Shown here one piece after another: positions 1 through 10,326 of a stretch of DNA of 64,000 nucleotides. The notes beneath the pieces were generated by a model, which did not search any database, was not told where the DNA came from, and was given only the letters and a program-made list of their open reading frames with translations. Every line of letters begins with the position of its first letter. The first letter of the stretch is position 1. The DNA comes from Pelagophyceae sp. CCMP2097 (taxonomy: Eukaryota > Sar > Pelagophyceae). The position numbers were made by a program, and so were the translations under genes. The stretch is taken from NCBI GenBank assembly GCA_026770575.1, contig MU657168.1, positions 623,807 to 687,806 of the forward strand. The letters run 5' to 3'.

Positions 1-197
1 AATAAATAGCTCAATAAGAAATAAAATAATAAAAATAAAGATAAGGAGGATTTGAAAGTTCAGCGATTAGTTAAATAATTTCAATTATTTACGTGGGCAT
101 TGCAATGGGATTTGGCTGTATCCTTCGGGTCCTCCGTGTGCCTCCGGCGCGCTCTTGTAATAGATCTAGGGAAGGAGAGCTTGCCTCGTCGGCGGCG

Positions 198-820
198 ATG
201 GCGGCGCTGGCGGAGAAGGGCAACGTGTCGCGCGACGGCGCGACGTCGGTGACGAAGCGGCTGCAGAAGGAGCTGATGACGCTGATGACCGAGGCTGTTC
301 CCGGCGCGACTGCGTTCCCAGAGGCGGACAACATGTTCGAATGGGTGGGCACTTTGCGGGGCACGGCGGACACGGTCTACGACGGCCTCGAGTACAAGCT
401 CTCTATCAAGTTCCCGGCGGACTACCCCTACTCCGCCCCGACTGTGAAATTCGTGACGCCGTGCTTCCATCCTAACGTCGACGCGCACGGCAACATCTGC
501 CTAGACATCCTCAAGGAGCGATGGTCCGCCGCATACTCGGTCAAGACGCTGCTCCTCTCGTTGCAGAGCTTGCTCGGCGAGCCAAACTGCGACTCGCCGC
601 TGAACACACAAGCCGCGACGCTGTGCGTACGCTAACCGCCTCCCAACTGCCTCGCGCCGGGGAACACCAATAAAACAAGCCGGAAGGGGAAGTGCAGGGC
701 ACAAACAATGCTCCGCACGAGCCCCCTTCGCCGCCGCCGTTTACGCAAAGACGTAGGTGGGACGACCAGGTCGAGTACTTGAAGGTACTCAAGCAAAAGT
801 ACGAGCTCAAGCAGGCGTGA
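198..820 (+). CDS. UBE2C: Ubiquitin-conjugating enzyme E2, UBE2C/UbcH10 type
   Basis: Two exons, 198-622 and 757-820, separated by a 134-base GT-AG intron; 162 residues. The E2 fold carries the HPN motif followed by the catalytic cysteine in GNICLD. The sequence [11 protein letters not shown], the C-terminal [11 protein letters not shown] and the overall length match UBE2C, the E2 that builds chains for the anaphase-promoting complex; the partner CDC27 lies at 41 kb. Without the intron the frame stops at 635 and loses the C-terminal helix, and splicing restores the conserved [10 protein letters not shown] chose the ATG at 198 because an in-frame ATG at 93 would add 35 residues unlike any E2. 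The intron contains AATAAA near 669. Family assignment is firm; cell-cycle role is inferred from family. Confidence 0.93.
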
Positions 821-890
821 TGACCCGGCCATATACATAACGCACGGAATCTGACCCGCCTGCCGGGCCGCGAGGGCCTTTGCCTGGAGT

Positions 891-3800
891 TTACGACGGG
901 GATTTGCTCTTGAGGGAAGCGCGGTTGGTCACCACCGAAGCGCGGCTGGTCACCTCCTTGCCGCGCTGCCTCGCCTGCGGCACGACGGGCGCTTGTGCGG
1001 CGCCGTCGAGCTCGGCGAACGCGGCGCGGAGCGCGAGTCCGAGAGGCGCGCGCGGGCCTTGCTTTAAGCGTGACGTCATGTTCGCCGCGCGCAGCGCCGC
1101 GTTGGCCGCATTCGGGCCGAGGCCCTCTGCAACGAAAGTGGCCGCGTCCTTGCCCGACGGCGGCGGCGCCGAGACGCCCTCTGCGGCGTCTAGGGTGCGG
1201 TCGGCGAGGGAGACGCGTCGGCGCTCTGACTGGTACGCGTCGTCCTTGTGCGCCGTCGTGAGCACGCGCAGCGCCGGGTGTGCGACCGCGTTCAAAGCCA
1301 CGGCGTCGCCCGGCGCCTTGCCCCGTTTCGGCGGCGACTCCTTGGGCGGCGGGGGCGTCTCCCGCTTTGCGCCCGGCGCCTTCCCTTTCCCGGAGGTGTC
1401 GTCGTCCTGGAGCTGCTTGTCGATGGAGACGACTTCCCGCACGGACATGATCGTCTCCTCGCAGTCTGCCAAGAGTTGGTGCACTGCCGACTTTCTCTGC
1501 TCGCCTTTGGGCGTCCCTTTCGGCGAAGCGGGCGCCTCCGAAGCGCGGCGGGCGCGCTGGGGCGGTGATTCGGCGGTGGGTTTCTCGGCGCGGGCCGGGC
1601 CGGCCCAGTCGCCCGGCGGGGCCTGGCGGAGCACGGCGGCCGCGTGGTCGGGCGTCAAACGCAGAGGCACGACGCCAGAGTCTCTTCCCGCGCGCGACGT
1701 GTACGCTTCGATGAGGTGCGCTAAATGTAAGACGCCCGAGCTAAGCTCGGCGAGGAAGACGGTGCCGTGCTCGGCGTTCCTCGCGGAATGGTGCAGGCGG
1801 ATCTCGGCCTTGAACATTTCAGCGTCCACGCGCCGCGACGCCGAGCCGTCGGGCACGACGCCGTCGGCCGGCTGCGCGGTGGTGCCGTCGCCGTCGACGG
1901 ACGCGGCGTCGGCCGGTGCGGCGTCGGCGCTGGAATCGGCGAGACCTCCGCCGAGGCGCATCTCGGAGAAATCTCTACGCATATTCTCCAACTGCGCCCG
2001 CAACTGCGAGGATCGAGCGACGTGCGCGCGGTGCTGGTCCTGCAGCGACTGCGCGAGGTCGACGGACGCGCGGTACTTGTCTGCGATTTCCGTCGGGTCA
2101 CTCGACGCCGCGGCCAGCGACAACTGGCCCATCAAAGTCGCCGCCGCCTCGCCGGCGTCGTCGTGCGATCCATCGTTGCCGTGCGAGTGTTGGTGCTGCC
2201 TCGCCAGGGCCTTTGCGTTGATGACGAATTCGACTTGGCGCTGCATCGCGGAGCGGCCGGACGCGGGCACCGAGTCGCGGCTCTCATCGTCGTCTTCGCG
2301 CGGGCCGTAGACGAGGCGGTCGCGGAGGCGCCCAATCGTGTCGCGGGCGGCAGCCTGCTTTTCTACCGCGACGTCGCGCATAGACCGCCACTTCTTTGCG
2401 TCTCGTTTGAGGCGAGGCACTTCAACCGCCGCCGCGCGCTCAGACTCCTCGTACAAAGAGCGGCGATGCAGGAGCAGGTCTTTCGCCTGCGCCCTCGCGA
2501 GGTCGAGCTGGCGCGCCACGACCTCCAAGCGCGCCTGGCCCTGGGCTTGCGGCGTGGCGGTTTCGGTGGCCGACACAACTTCTCCGTAGTACGCCCCCAG
2601 CGCAGACGCTTCTGCTAAAGCGACGCGCACGGCGTCGAGGCGCGCGTCCAAAACTTGGAGCGTGCGCTCGCCTCTTTTCAGCTGCCGCGCGCAGTGGTCG
2701 TCTGAAGCGCATCGGGCCACAATTTGAGTCGTCGCCACTTCCAGATCTCTTTTCCGTGCATCGCGGTCGGATACGAGCTTGTCGTTGGCCTGCCTTAAGC
2801 GGGCGACTCGCGCGGTGGCGACGGCGATGATGACGTCTTGCTTGGTGGCCGGAAAAGAGGCGGCGTGCGCCGGTAAATACGCCAACGCATTCGAAGAAGC
2901 GGCGACCCCGCGCTCGACGCAGGCCTCGGCCTCGCGCAGCGCCATCATCGTCTGCAGATCCGCGGGCGGCTGCGTCCCGCCGAAGCGCGCTTCGGGCGAC
3001 CGTTCAAAGGCGTCGGCGGACCTCGACCTGAGCAGAAATTGCTCTGCAATGAGCGCCTCAGCCGAAGGGAAGCGCGTGCCGCGCCGCTGCGACCGCAGCG
3101 ACGAGTACGAAAACGGGCCCAGGCCGTTGAGTGGCGCGGCGTCGTGCGTCGACGTCGTCCCCGAAAACGTCGAAGCGCTCGGCGACGGGGCCGCGCCCTC
3201 CTTCTGCGTCGGCTCGAGGCGCATGCGCCGAGGCGGAGGCCGGTTCGCGACGTTTGTTAAACGCCGGAGCCGAGGGTCCGCCGAGGCCGCGAGGTCCGTC
3301 GCGGACCGCCATTCGGCGTCTTCGTCGAATACAGACCCGTTCAGGCCATTCAAGGCCTGCGTGCGCGCGTGGTGCTCGACGAACGGCACCGGCCCAGAGT
3401 CGAGCGAGCAGCCGGCGGCGTCGCGTTTTAAAGCGTCGACGACCTTGGCCGTAAAGGGCTTGCTCTTCGTCACCGCCGCAAGCGACAAGGCGCGCATGCG
3501 CTGCTCCGAGACGCGGTGCGCCGGCGCCGCGGAAGGATCCTGCCTCTTCACCGCCCAGTAACGTCGGTCGTTTGGCCCCGACGAAAATGTGGCCACCGCG
3601 GCCGCGGCCGCGTCGACGGCGGCTTTTGCCGCCGAAGTGTCCAGCGAGACCTGCAGCGCGCCCGGCTGGCCCTGCGTCTGCGTTTGCGCGCTGCCGCCGA
3701 CGTAGCCCTGGCCGACGTGCCAGGACACGGCCGTCGCCGTGGCCAGCGCGAGCCACGGGAATTGGATCCAAAGCCACCTCTCGTAGTAATACAAAGGCGA

Positions 3801-6800
3801 GTCCTCGCTGCCGTGGCGGCCGTCCTCGCCGCGCACGTTACTGAGGAGGTCCGACATGGAAGTGACCCCACCGGCCGCGCCGCTTTTTTTCATCATCGAT
3901 TCTTCGTCGTCAGCTGGCGCGTCCGCCGCCGCCGTCATGGCCGCAATCGGCGCCCCGGAGTGGCGCTTCGCCGGCGACGGCGCCTCGGCGGCGGCGCCGT
4001 TGGCGTCGAAGACGTCGCGCCGGACGCCGACAGACCCAAGCCTCGGCCAGTCCAGTGATGCGCGCAAAAAAGGCGGCGCGGCGCTGGAGAACGGATCGGC
4101 GAAGCCGGCCAAGAACTCGCCGATACTCCGCAAAGCCTCGACGAGGCGGTGCGTCGTCGGGCGCTCCGCTTGCTGCCAAACCTCGACGGCGTGGTTGTGC
4201 GCCAGCACGACATCAAAGGGCGCCGCCTGGTCCGCCAAACGTTCCTTCCGAGCGCGCGACTCGACGAGGCCCAAAGCGCAGGCCGTGTCGAGGTTGGAGA
4301 GGAGGACGTCGTTTGGCGATAAAGCGCCCTGCGCCACGGCCGCTCTTTGTGCCGCGCTGTTGGTCGTGTACAAGGGCCCGTCGACTAAAAGGCGCCAGTA
4401 CGCCTGCAGCTCGAGGCGCATTTGGGGCGGGCCGTGGAACATGGTTTCGAAAGTCTCGACGGCGGCTAAAGTGTCGCAGAGCGCGGCCCAGCGCCGGCAG
4501 CGCTTCAAGTGCCAAGGCAGCTCCTCGGCGCGCCTGCGCGACGGCGGCGCGCGGCCAAAGTGCGCCGCAAGTCGAGCGTGCCACCGGTCCGCGCCCGTCG
4601 CCGCCTCTTCGGTGGGCTTGTCGCCGGCGCCCGCGCGCCGGACGCGCGGCCCGCCTTCGATGTATCGCCTCTCAACCACCGCTCTTAAAGCCTCCGACTC
4701 GAGCGGGAGCACGAGGACGCGCGAGACCGTGTCGTGCAGCACGCCCAGGGCCTCGAGCATCATCGGGAGCTCGTTTGCAAGTTCGGGTCGGAAGGACCGC
4801 TCGTCGGGCGCCGCTTCCGTCAGGAAAGCGTACTCGTCTTCGTTGTGCGCGGCGGCCGGCGGCGGCGCGCCGTCGCGCGCCTTGAGCTCGGCGTCGCGCG
4901 CGTCGGTCAACCTGTCGTCGTCCAACGACCTCAAAAGGGTCCAGAGCTCGTCCTCGCGGAGGCCGTAGCGCGCCACGTACAGCAGCGCCAGCGCGTCGCC
5001 GAGGAGCATGCCCACGCCGGGGATGGAGTCCACGCCCCCGTCGAGGTACACGGGCACGCCCGCCGAAGCCTCGCTCGACTCGGACGCGACGGCCGCGCCG
5101 GCCGCCGTGTCGGCCGCCAGCGACGTATTCAGCGCCGCGTCGAAAGCCACTTCGTCCGTCAGGTACGCCCCCACCGAGTCTTGCTCACTCGCCGCGACGG
5201 CCGCCGCCGCGGGCGCGTCGTCCGCCGCCGCGGGCGCGTCGTCGTCGCCGTTTTCAAAGTCTTCGTCCGCGTATTCCTCATCAAAGTCGTCGTCACCGTA
5301 CTCGTCGTCGTCGTCCTTCGGCGGCGACTTGGGCGTCGAAGGCTTCTTCGGCGTCGGCGGCTTCTTCGCCGGCGCCGTCGTCGTGGTAGAGTCGTCGCCG
5401 ACCTCTTCGACGGTCGGCCGCGGCGCGGTTTCGCCCGCGCGCTCGGTGCGGCGCTCGCCGTTTTCGGCGCTCTGCGCGTCGAGGAGCGCGAGCAAGGCGT
5501 GGCGGCCCTGCGCTTTCGCGGCGCTTGCGGGTCGCCGGAGGAAGCCGTCTACGTCTTTGCCCGCGTGCTCGCTCGTCTCGGCCAGCGCGGCGTCGGCGTG
5601 CAACTGCGCGCTCCGCCACTTCAAGTCGGCGACGCTCGTGCCCGTGCCCGCGGCGACCATGCGCCGCGCGCCGGCGACGACGAGGGAGACGCGGCCGGCC
5701 AAAGCGAACGCGTCGCCCGCAGAGTCCGCCTCCTCCTCCGCCGCGTGCGCAGCCGCAAACGCGTCCAAGACCACGGACTCCAGAGCCTCGGGTGCGCCAG
5801 CGGCGACGGCGCCGCCCGAGACGAGGCGGCCGCCGACTCGCGCGCGCCTCCTTGCGCGCGCCTTGTCGGCGTCCGTTGACACCTGCCCCGCCTCCCAAGT
5901 CTCGACAACAGCGTCGTATAAAGCCTGGCAGGCGGCAAACTCGGTGCTGCGCGGGCCGCCCGCGAGTTTCTCGAGCCACTTGTCCTGCAGGGACCAAACG
6001 TCGTACCCTCGCGCGGCGCTAAACGACAGCGCACGGAGGTACGTCGCCAGCGCGAGCGAGTTCGTCGCCGTCGCCGAAAGCAGAGCGTGCTGCTGCGCGT
6101 ACATGGTGAACGGTTTCCGCGCGGGCGGCGCGTCGTCGCGAGACTGCCGCGACAACGCGGAAGAAGAGTCGTCCCGCGGCGGGCCGCCGAGCGAGCCCAC
6201 GGAGATGATGCTCGAGCTGCGGCGCCGGCCCGATTCGTCGTCGTCACCGATGTCGGTGAGGAACGAGGCTGACTTGGAGCCCGCATGGAGCTTCTTGGGA
6301 AAAATGTTCTTGGAAAGAGACCGCAAGTGGGGCATCGCGTCGGTTCGGACAAAGTTCGCCACGATGGAGTCGCGCACGCCATCGGCGAGCGACGTCATGT
6401 CGAGTCTTTGGCAGGCGCGGCGGCAGACCTCTGCGAAGATCTTTTGCGAGAGGCGCGCCTCCTCGTCCTCTTCGCCCCTGCTTTGCCGCGGGCCCGGGTC
6501 CGTCGAGCCGAGGACGACGCGCACGTGGGCCGGGTACGCCGACGGCAGCCAGTTCAAGTTGATCTCGCCGACGTCGTTGCGGAGCCGGTGAAGGCCGTCG
6601 ATGACCAAAAGTACGGTGCCCTTTAAGCTCGCTGCGGAGATGAGGCGCGGCAGGTCCCAGGCCAGCCTTTCCGCGTCAAAGTTCTTCGGCCTCGGGAGGT
6701 CAAAGTGCGCCACGAGCTCGGAGACGAGTCTGGTCAGCAGCTCTCGCACTTGGAGCGACTGGCGCGTGCACCCGACGACGTGCACAAATATGAACCTGCG

Positions 6801-7249
6801 CGCGATGAATCAATCGATGAATCAATCGATGAATCAAGCGGGTGGCGAAACGCACTCTTCGACGACGATGCCTGCCGGCTTCCGCGGCGCCGACAGCGCG
6901 CGCCGTTGGAGCCACGCCGCGAGCCTGCGTATCGGCCGTCGTCGAGCCGTGCCGCGGGGAACGGCCGTCGGCCCTGCGGCGACTCCGCGTCGACTCACAG
7001 CGTGGATTTCCCGCATCCGGGCGGCCCGACGAGGAGGACGGGCGCCTGGGCGTCTTGGAGCGAGGCCTCTGAGACGAACTCGTCCAGGACGCCGAAAAAC
7101 TCGTGGTCAAACGACGCGTTCGACGGGAGCCGCGAGGCGTGGAACGAGGCGTGCAGCTCGCGCTCCAGCCCGCCGAGGCACCGCACGTCGTACTCGGACG
7201 CGGCGGTGGAGCCCGCCGTATTCACCGTCCGATCGTCCTGATTCGGCAT
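891..7249 (-). CDS. Large STAND/NACHT-type NTPase resembling nephrocystin-3
   Basis: Two exons, 7249-6999 and 6795-891, giving 2,051 residues. The first exon ends inside the P-loop GPPGCGKST. The second resumes with FIFVHVVGCTRQS, the strand that follows Walker A in nephrocystin-3-like proteins, and soon gives a Walker B, VLLVIDGLHRL. The intron (6796-6998) has GTGAGT and AG ends, keeps phase, and contains a 12-base repeat. After the NTPase come long alpha-helical stretches, an acidic tract (about 5200-5330) and a coiled coil near 2500-2900. The tail is low-complexity and basic. Nephrocystin-3 relatives act at cilia, so a flagellar role is possible but inferred. The start ATG at 7249 is the first in frame; a further 5' exon cannot be excluded because the ORF stays open upstream. 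It is divergent from the CCDC25 gene. Confidence 0.8.
6804..6838. repeat. 12-base minisatellite in an intron
   Basis: About three copies of GATGAATCAATC lie near the 3' end of the intron of the NPHP3-like gene. The AT-rich unit contrasts with its surroundings and sits just before the splice acceptor. Confidence 0.85.
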
Positions 7250-7486
7250 CGCGCCGGCGAAAGCCCGCTCAGCGCCCGTCGACAAACAGGGCTGCTCCCG
7301 CGCGGCAAAGCCGAGAAAGCCCGAAACGACGGCCAGCCGCGTCCGCCTTCACCCGCGCCTCGGCCGTGTCCAACGCCCAAGCGGCTTTTGCGTGCGTGCA
7401 GTTCCTCGAGTGTCGTGGATTTCTTTGCGGCTTCTATTTGGCGACGCCGGAGACCTCGCGAAGTGGCGGGCCTCCAGTAGTGCCCC

Positions 7487-9330
7487 ATGGTCTTCCTCTT
7501 CGAGGCGCGCGCGGGCGCGGAGGCGAACTATGTCGTGTACATGGGCGCGGACAAGCACGAGAACGAGGGTCTGATCGAGTGGGGTTGGTTTACAGACGTC
7601 TGGTTCCACGTCGACGGCTTATCATCAGCGCACGTTTACTTAAGAGTGCCTTTGGCAAAGGCGCTGTGCGCCTGCACGAGCAAGCGCTGTTCCTGCGTCT
7701 TGGACAGCATCCCGGACGAGACGGTGGAGGAGATGTGCCAGTTGGTCAAAAACAACTCCATCGAGGGCTGTAAGAAAGCCTCAGTCATGGTCGTCTTCAC
7801 GCCCTGGAGCAACCTGCACAAGGACGAGACGAGAATGGTCACTGGCTCCGTGCGTATCCCCACGTCCTCCCTCTGAAAAAGGCGCCCTTTGAGCCTCACG
7901 CCAGCGCCGATCAGGTCGGCTTCCACGACTCCAAGCTGCGGCGTTTCCGCCGCGTGGACAAGAACAAGGAAATTGTGAAGCGCATCGAGAAGACGAAGAC
8001 GGAGGCCACTCCAGATTTGCAGCGCGACAAGCTCGCGTTCGACGCCCGCGTCGTCGTCCTCCGCAAGCAGCGCCTGACGGAAGCGCGCGCGAGCGACCTT
8101 GAGCAAAACGGCGACTCGCGCAAGGACGCTTTGATGAAGAGGCAGGCGCGCGACGAGTTCCTCGCCAGCGGCGGCTACCACGCGCCCGCGTCGAGCTACG
8201 CGTCCGCGCCGCCGCCGCCGCCGCCGGCGAGCAGCGTCGTCTTCGACGACCAGCTGCAGACGGACATGCGCAAAAAGGCCGCCGGCGACGCCGCCTCGGG
8301 TGTGGACAAGGGCTTGGACTCGCTCATGTCGGCTTTAGACGTGAAAAAAGGCGACGTCAAGAAGGCGCGGCCCAAGCCGGCGGCTACAGTCGCCGACGAC
8401 GAGCCCGCGCGGCCGCAGTGGCAGGAGGAGGACGCGCGGCGCGCCGCCGAGTCCACGGGCGAGGCGCAGTGGCTTCGAGCGCGCGGCTACGGGAAGGCCG
8501 CCGTCGACCAGGCGCTGCTGGCGACTCGGTCCAAACTCGACGCTTTGGCGCGGCTCTACCGCGCCGACGACGCCGACGCCGGCGTCGGAGCGGACGACGC
8601 GCTCCTCGCGCAGGCGGCCGAGGAGCGCGGCGAGGAGCATGAGGCGTTGGAGGCCATCTTCGAAGATGATCTGGAGGCCTTGGGCGAGGCGGGCGACTTC
8701 GGCCTCGCGCCGCTGCCGGGCTTCGAAAACGCCGCCGACGCCTCGGCGCCGCCGCTCCGCTTTGAATTCTACGCGAGCGTGGCGCCCGCGTACCCCGCGG
8801 GCGGCGCCGCGCACTTGCTGCCCGTTGCCGCAGTCGTGGGCGGCGGCCTCACCGAGGCGTCGCTGCTTCGCGTCACGCGCGCGCTGAACGCGCACGCTCT
8901 TGCAAACGCGGACGCGGGCCAGCTCTTCTTCGACCTTGCCACTCTGGCAGCTGAAGAGGCCACCACTCTCCTCGAGCAGCAGGCTCTAGAGGCGCAGCGC
9001 GCGGCGGCCAAGGTCGCCGCCGTGGAGCGCGCGGCGCTCCTTGGCACCGCGGCCGCCGCGCCGCCGCCTGCTGCAGAATTCTCGGAGGAGGAGCAATTCA
9101 AGAGGGACCTGGCACGAGCGAAAAAGGCTTCTGACGCAAAGGCGCGCCTCGGTTGCTTTGCCGAAAAGCAAGAGTTCGGGCGGCCCGCCAACTTTAGCAT
9201 CCGCGGCAGCGGCGAGGCGTGTGCCGACTCGTTTGGCGCACAAGCGCCAAAGGCGCCCAAAGTGGCCAAGCCCTCGCGCATGGCAGAGGACTTTGACGAT
9301 CTCATCGGCGTCGTCAGGGTCGCGCGGTGA
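7487..9330 (+). CDS. CCDC25-like (NFACT-R) protein fused to an RWD domain
   Basis: Exons 7487-7849 and 7915-9330, with a 65-base intron; 592 residues. Residues 1-130 match CCDC25: MVFLFEARAG start, IEWGWFTDVWFHVDGLSSAH, VFTPWSNL and, just after the splice, VGFHDSK. A lysine-rich helix follows, as in CCDC25. Unlike CCDC25 (about 208 residues) the protein continues through a proline run, a UBA-like patch near residue 310-350 (ARGYGKAAVDQAL) and an RWD-like domain starting EERGEEHEALEAIFEDDLEAL-type sequence at about 370, with a charged C-terminus. NFACT-R domains occur in ribosome-quality-control factors and RWD domains in GCN2/RWDD1, so a translation-related role is a reasonable inference. No intron signal suggests two separate genes. 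The ATG overlaps a palindromic CCATGG. Confidence 0.88.
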
Positions 9331-9404
9331 TGGCCATATTAACGCACGTACCGAAAGGCCGGATCGTGAACCGGATCGTGAACCTGTTAGAAGGACCACT
9401 CCTG

Positions 9405-9482
9405 GGTAGCGCCGCCGTGCGTGGTTCGGGTGCCGAGGCGGAAGAGCGCCCCGGGACCGTCATGACTTCGGCGCGCGCGCGG
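9405..9482 (-). promoter_or_regulatory. Candidate SECIS element in the 3' UTR of the GILT gene
   Basis: About 30 bases after the stop of the GILT gene the minus strand holds ATGA (9463-9460). Then comes a stem of 12 pairs with one C-C mismatch and one G-T pair, a 6-base loop, and GA (9427-9426) opposite the ATGA. This is the geometry of a eukaryotic SECIS quartet with helix II. Below it, GCGCCG and CGGCGC can form helix I across an internal loop. The apical loop is CTCTTC and lacks the usual AA, although a CC variant becomes available if the top pair opens. Pairing was done by hand. Confidence 0.65.
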
Positions 9483-9494
9483 GGAGCGAGGGAA

Positions 9495-10144
9495 CTAGAT
9501 GACGCGGGGGACGACTCTTGAAGAGCCGCAGACGTTCGCCTTGGACCCCGCGGCGCACGCGGCTGCCGTGACCGCGTCGGCGGTTCGGCCCGCGAGCGGC
9601 ACCCCATCGACGGCGAGGGCGGGGATCGTCGCCGTTTTCGGGTACTGCTCGTTGAAGAGCTGGGACGCCGCAGAAAGGAGCTGCGCGCCGCGACGGCCGT
9701 TTGCGCACTGCTCCACGGCGTCGGGCGAGGATGCGGCGCACTTTTCCGCGAGCGCGTCCGCATTCGTGAACGCGTGCGTGTCGGCGCAGCGCATAAACTC
9801 GACCGCGCACGCGTTGGCGGCTTGGAGCGACGCGCCGCAGGCCTCGATCGCGCAGGCAAAGACTTTTTCCGCGGCGCAGCCGCGCTCGTCGACGCAGTCC
9901 GCTTCAGGGTCGCGGACGGCCGGGATTATTCGGATAGTGTCCGAATAGTGGAAGTCCGCCCAGAGCCGCGGCAGGTCCGTCGCGCCAAACTGCCGGCAGC
10001 CTAAACGAGGCTCGGTGCAAGGATCGCGAAGGCATCGCAACACAACCTGATACGTGCCTTACCTGGTCACTCGGCGCCAAAGTAGTACGATATCTCGACC
10101 GCCGAGGCCAGGGACAGCATGAACAGGACGGCAAAGGCGCGCAT
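9495..10144 (-). CDS. GILT-family thiol oxidoreductase, predicted selenoprotein (in-frame TGA)
   Basis: Exons 10144-10063 and 10000-9495; the 62-base intron has GTAAGG and TTTAG ends. The product has 195 residues. It begins with a signal peptide (MRAFAVLFMLSLASA) and then EISYYFGAE, TGA, Pro, Gly, Cys, Arg, Gln, Phe. Human GILT has YYEALCGGCRAF here, so the TGA (10069-10067) takes the place of the first cysteine of the CXXC redox site and would be read as selenocysteine, giving UPGC. The rest matches GILT: the Cys-rich stretch DCVDERGCAAEKVFAC and the block CANGRRGAQLLSA followed by IPALAVDGVPL. GILT enzymes reduce disulfides in secretory or lysosomal compartments. Donor and acceptor agree only if the TGA is kept in the exon. 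A SECIS-like hairpin follows the stop codon. Start-to-start distance to the divergent helicase gene is 182 bases. Confidence 0.8.
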
Positions 10145-10326
10145 GGTCGTCCGCGAGGTCCGCGTGAACCCTGAGAAGGCTTGGCTTTCCAGAAAGTTCT
10201 GAACAATCACGGACACTGGCACTGCCAGTGACAGAGATCTGGAAATTCCTGGAGGAACCCGTTGGTGCTTGCACGGTTCAAAACTCGGAGAAGCGAGCGC
10301 TCAGCCGAGCGGCGCGCGCGGGGTCC

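Noticed and set aside
669..674. AATAAA as the polyadenylation site of UBE2C
   Set aside because: It lies inside the intron; using it would remove the conserved C-terminal helix. It might support a minor truncated transcript, but nothing shows that.
880..2310. Long plus-strand ORF opposite the NPHP3-like gene
   Set aside because: High GC and biased third positions keep antisense frames open. The translation is low-complexity Ala/Arg/Ser without a domain, while the minus strand has clear motifs. The same applies to 2779-3561, 3856-4968, 5008-6591 and similar ORFs.
10001..10070. Alternative GILT splices (donor GTGACC at 10070, acceptors at 10032 or 10010)
   Set aside because: None gives matching phase without losing the CXXC region; only the GTAAGG-TTTAG pair does, which requires reading TGA as selenocysteine.
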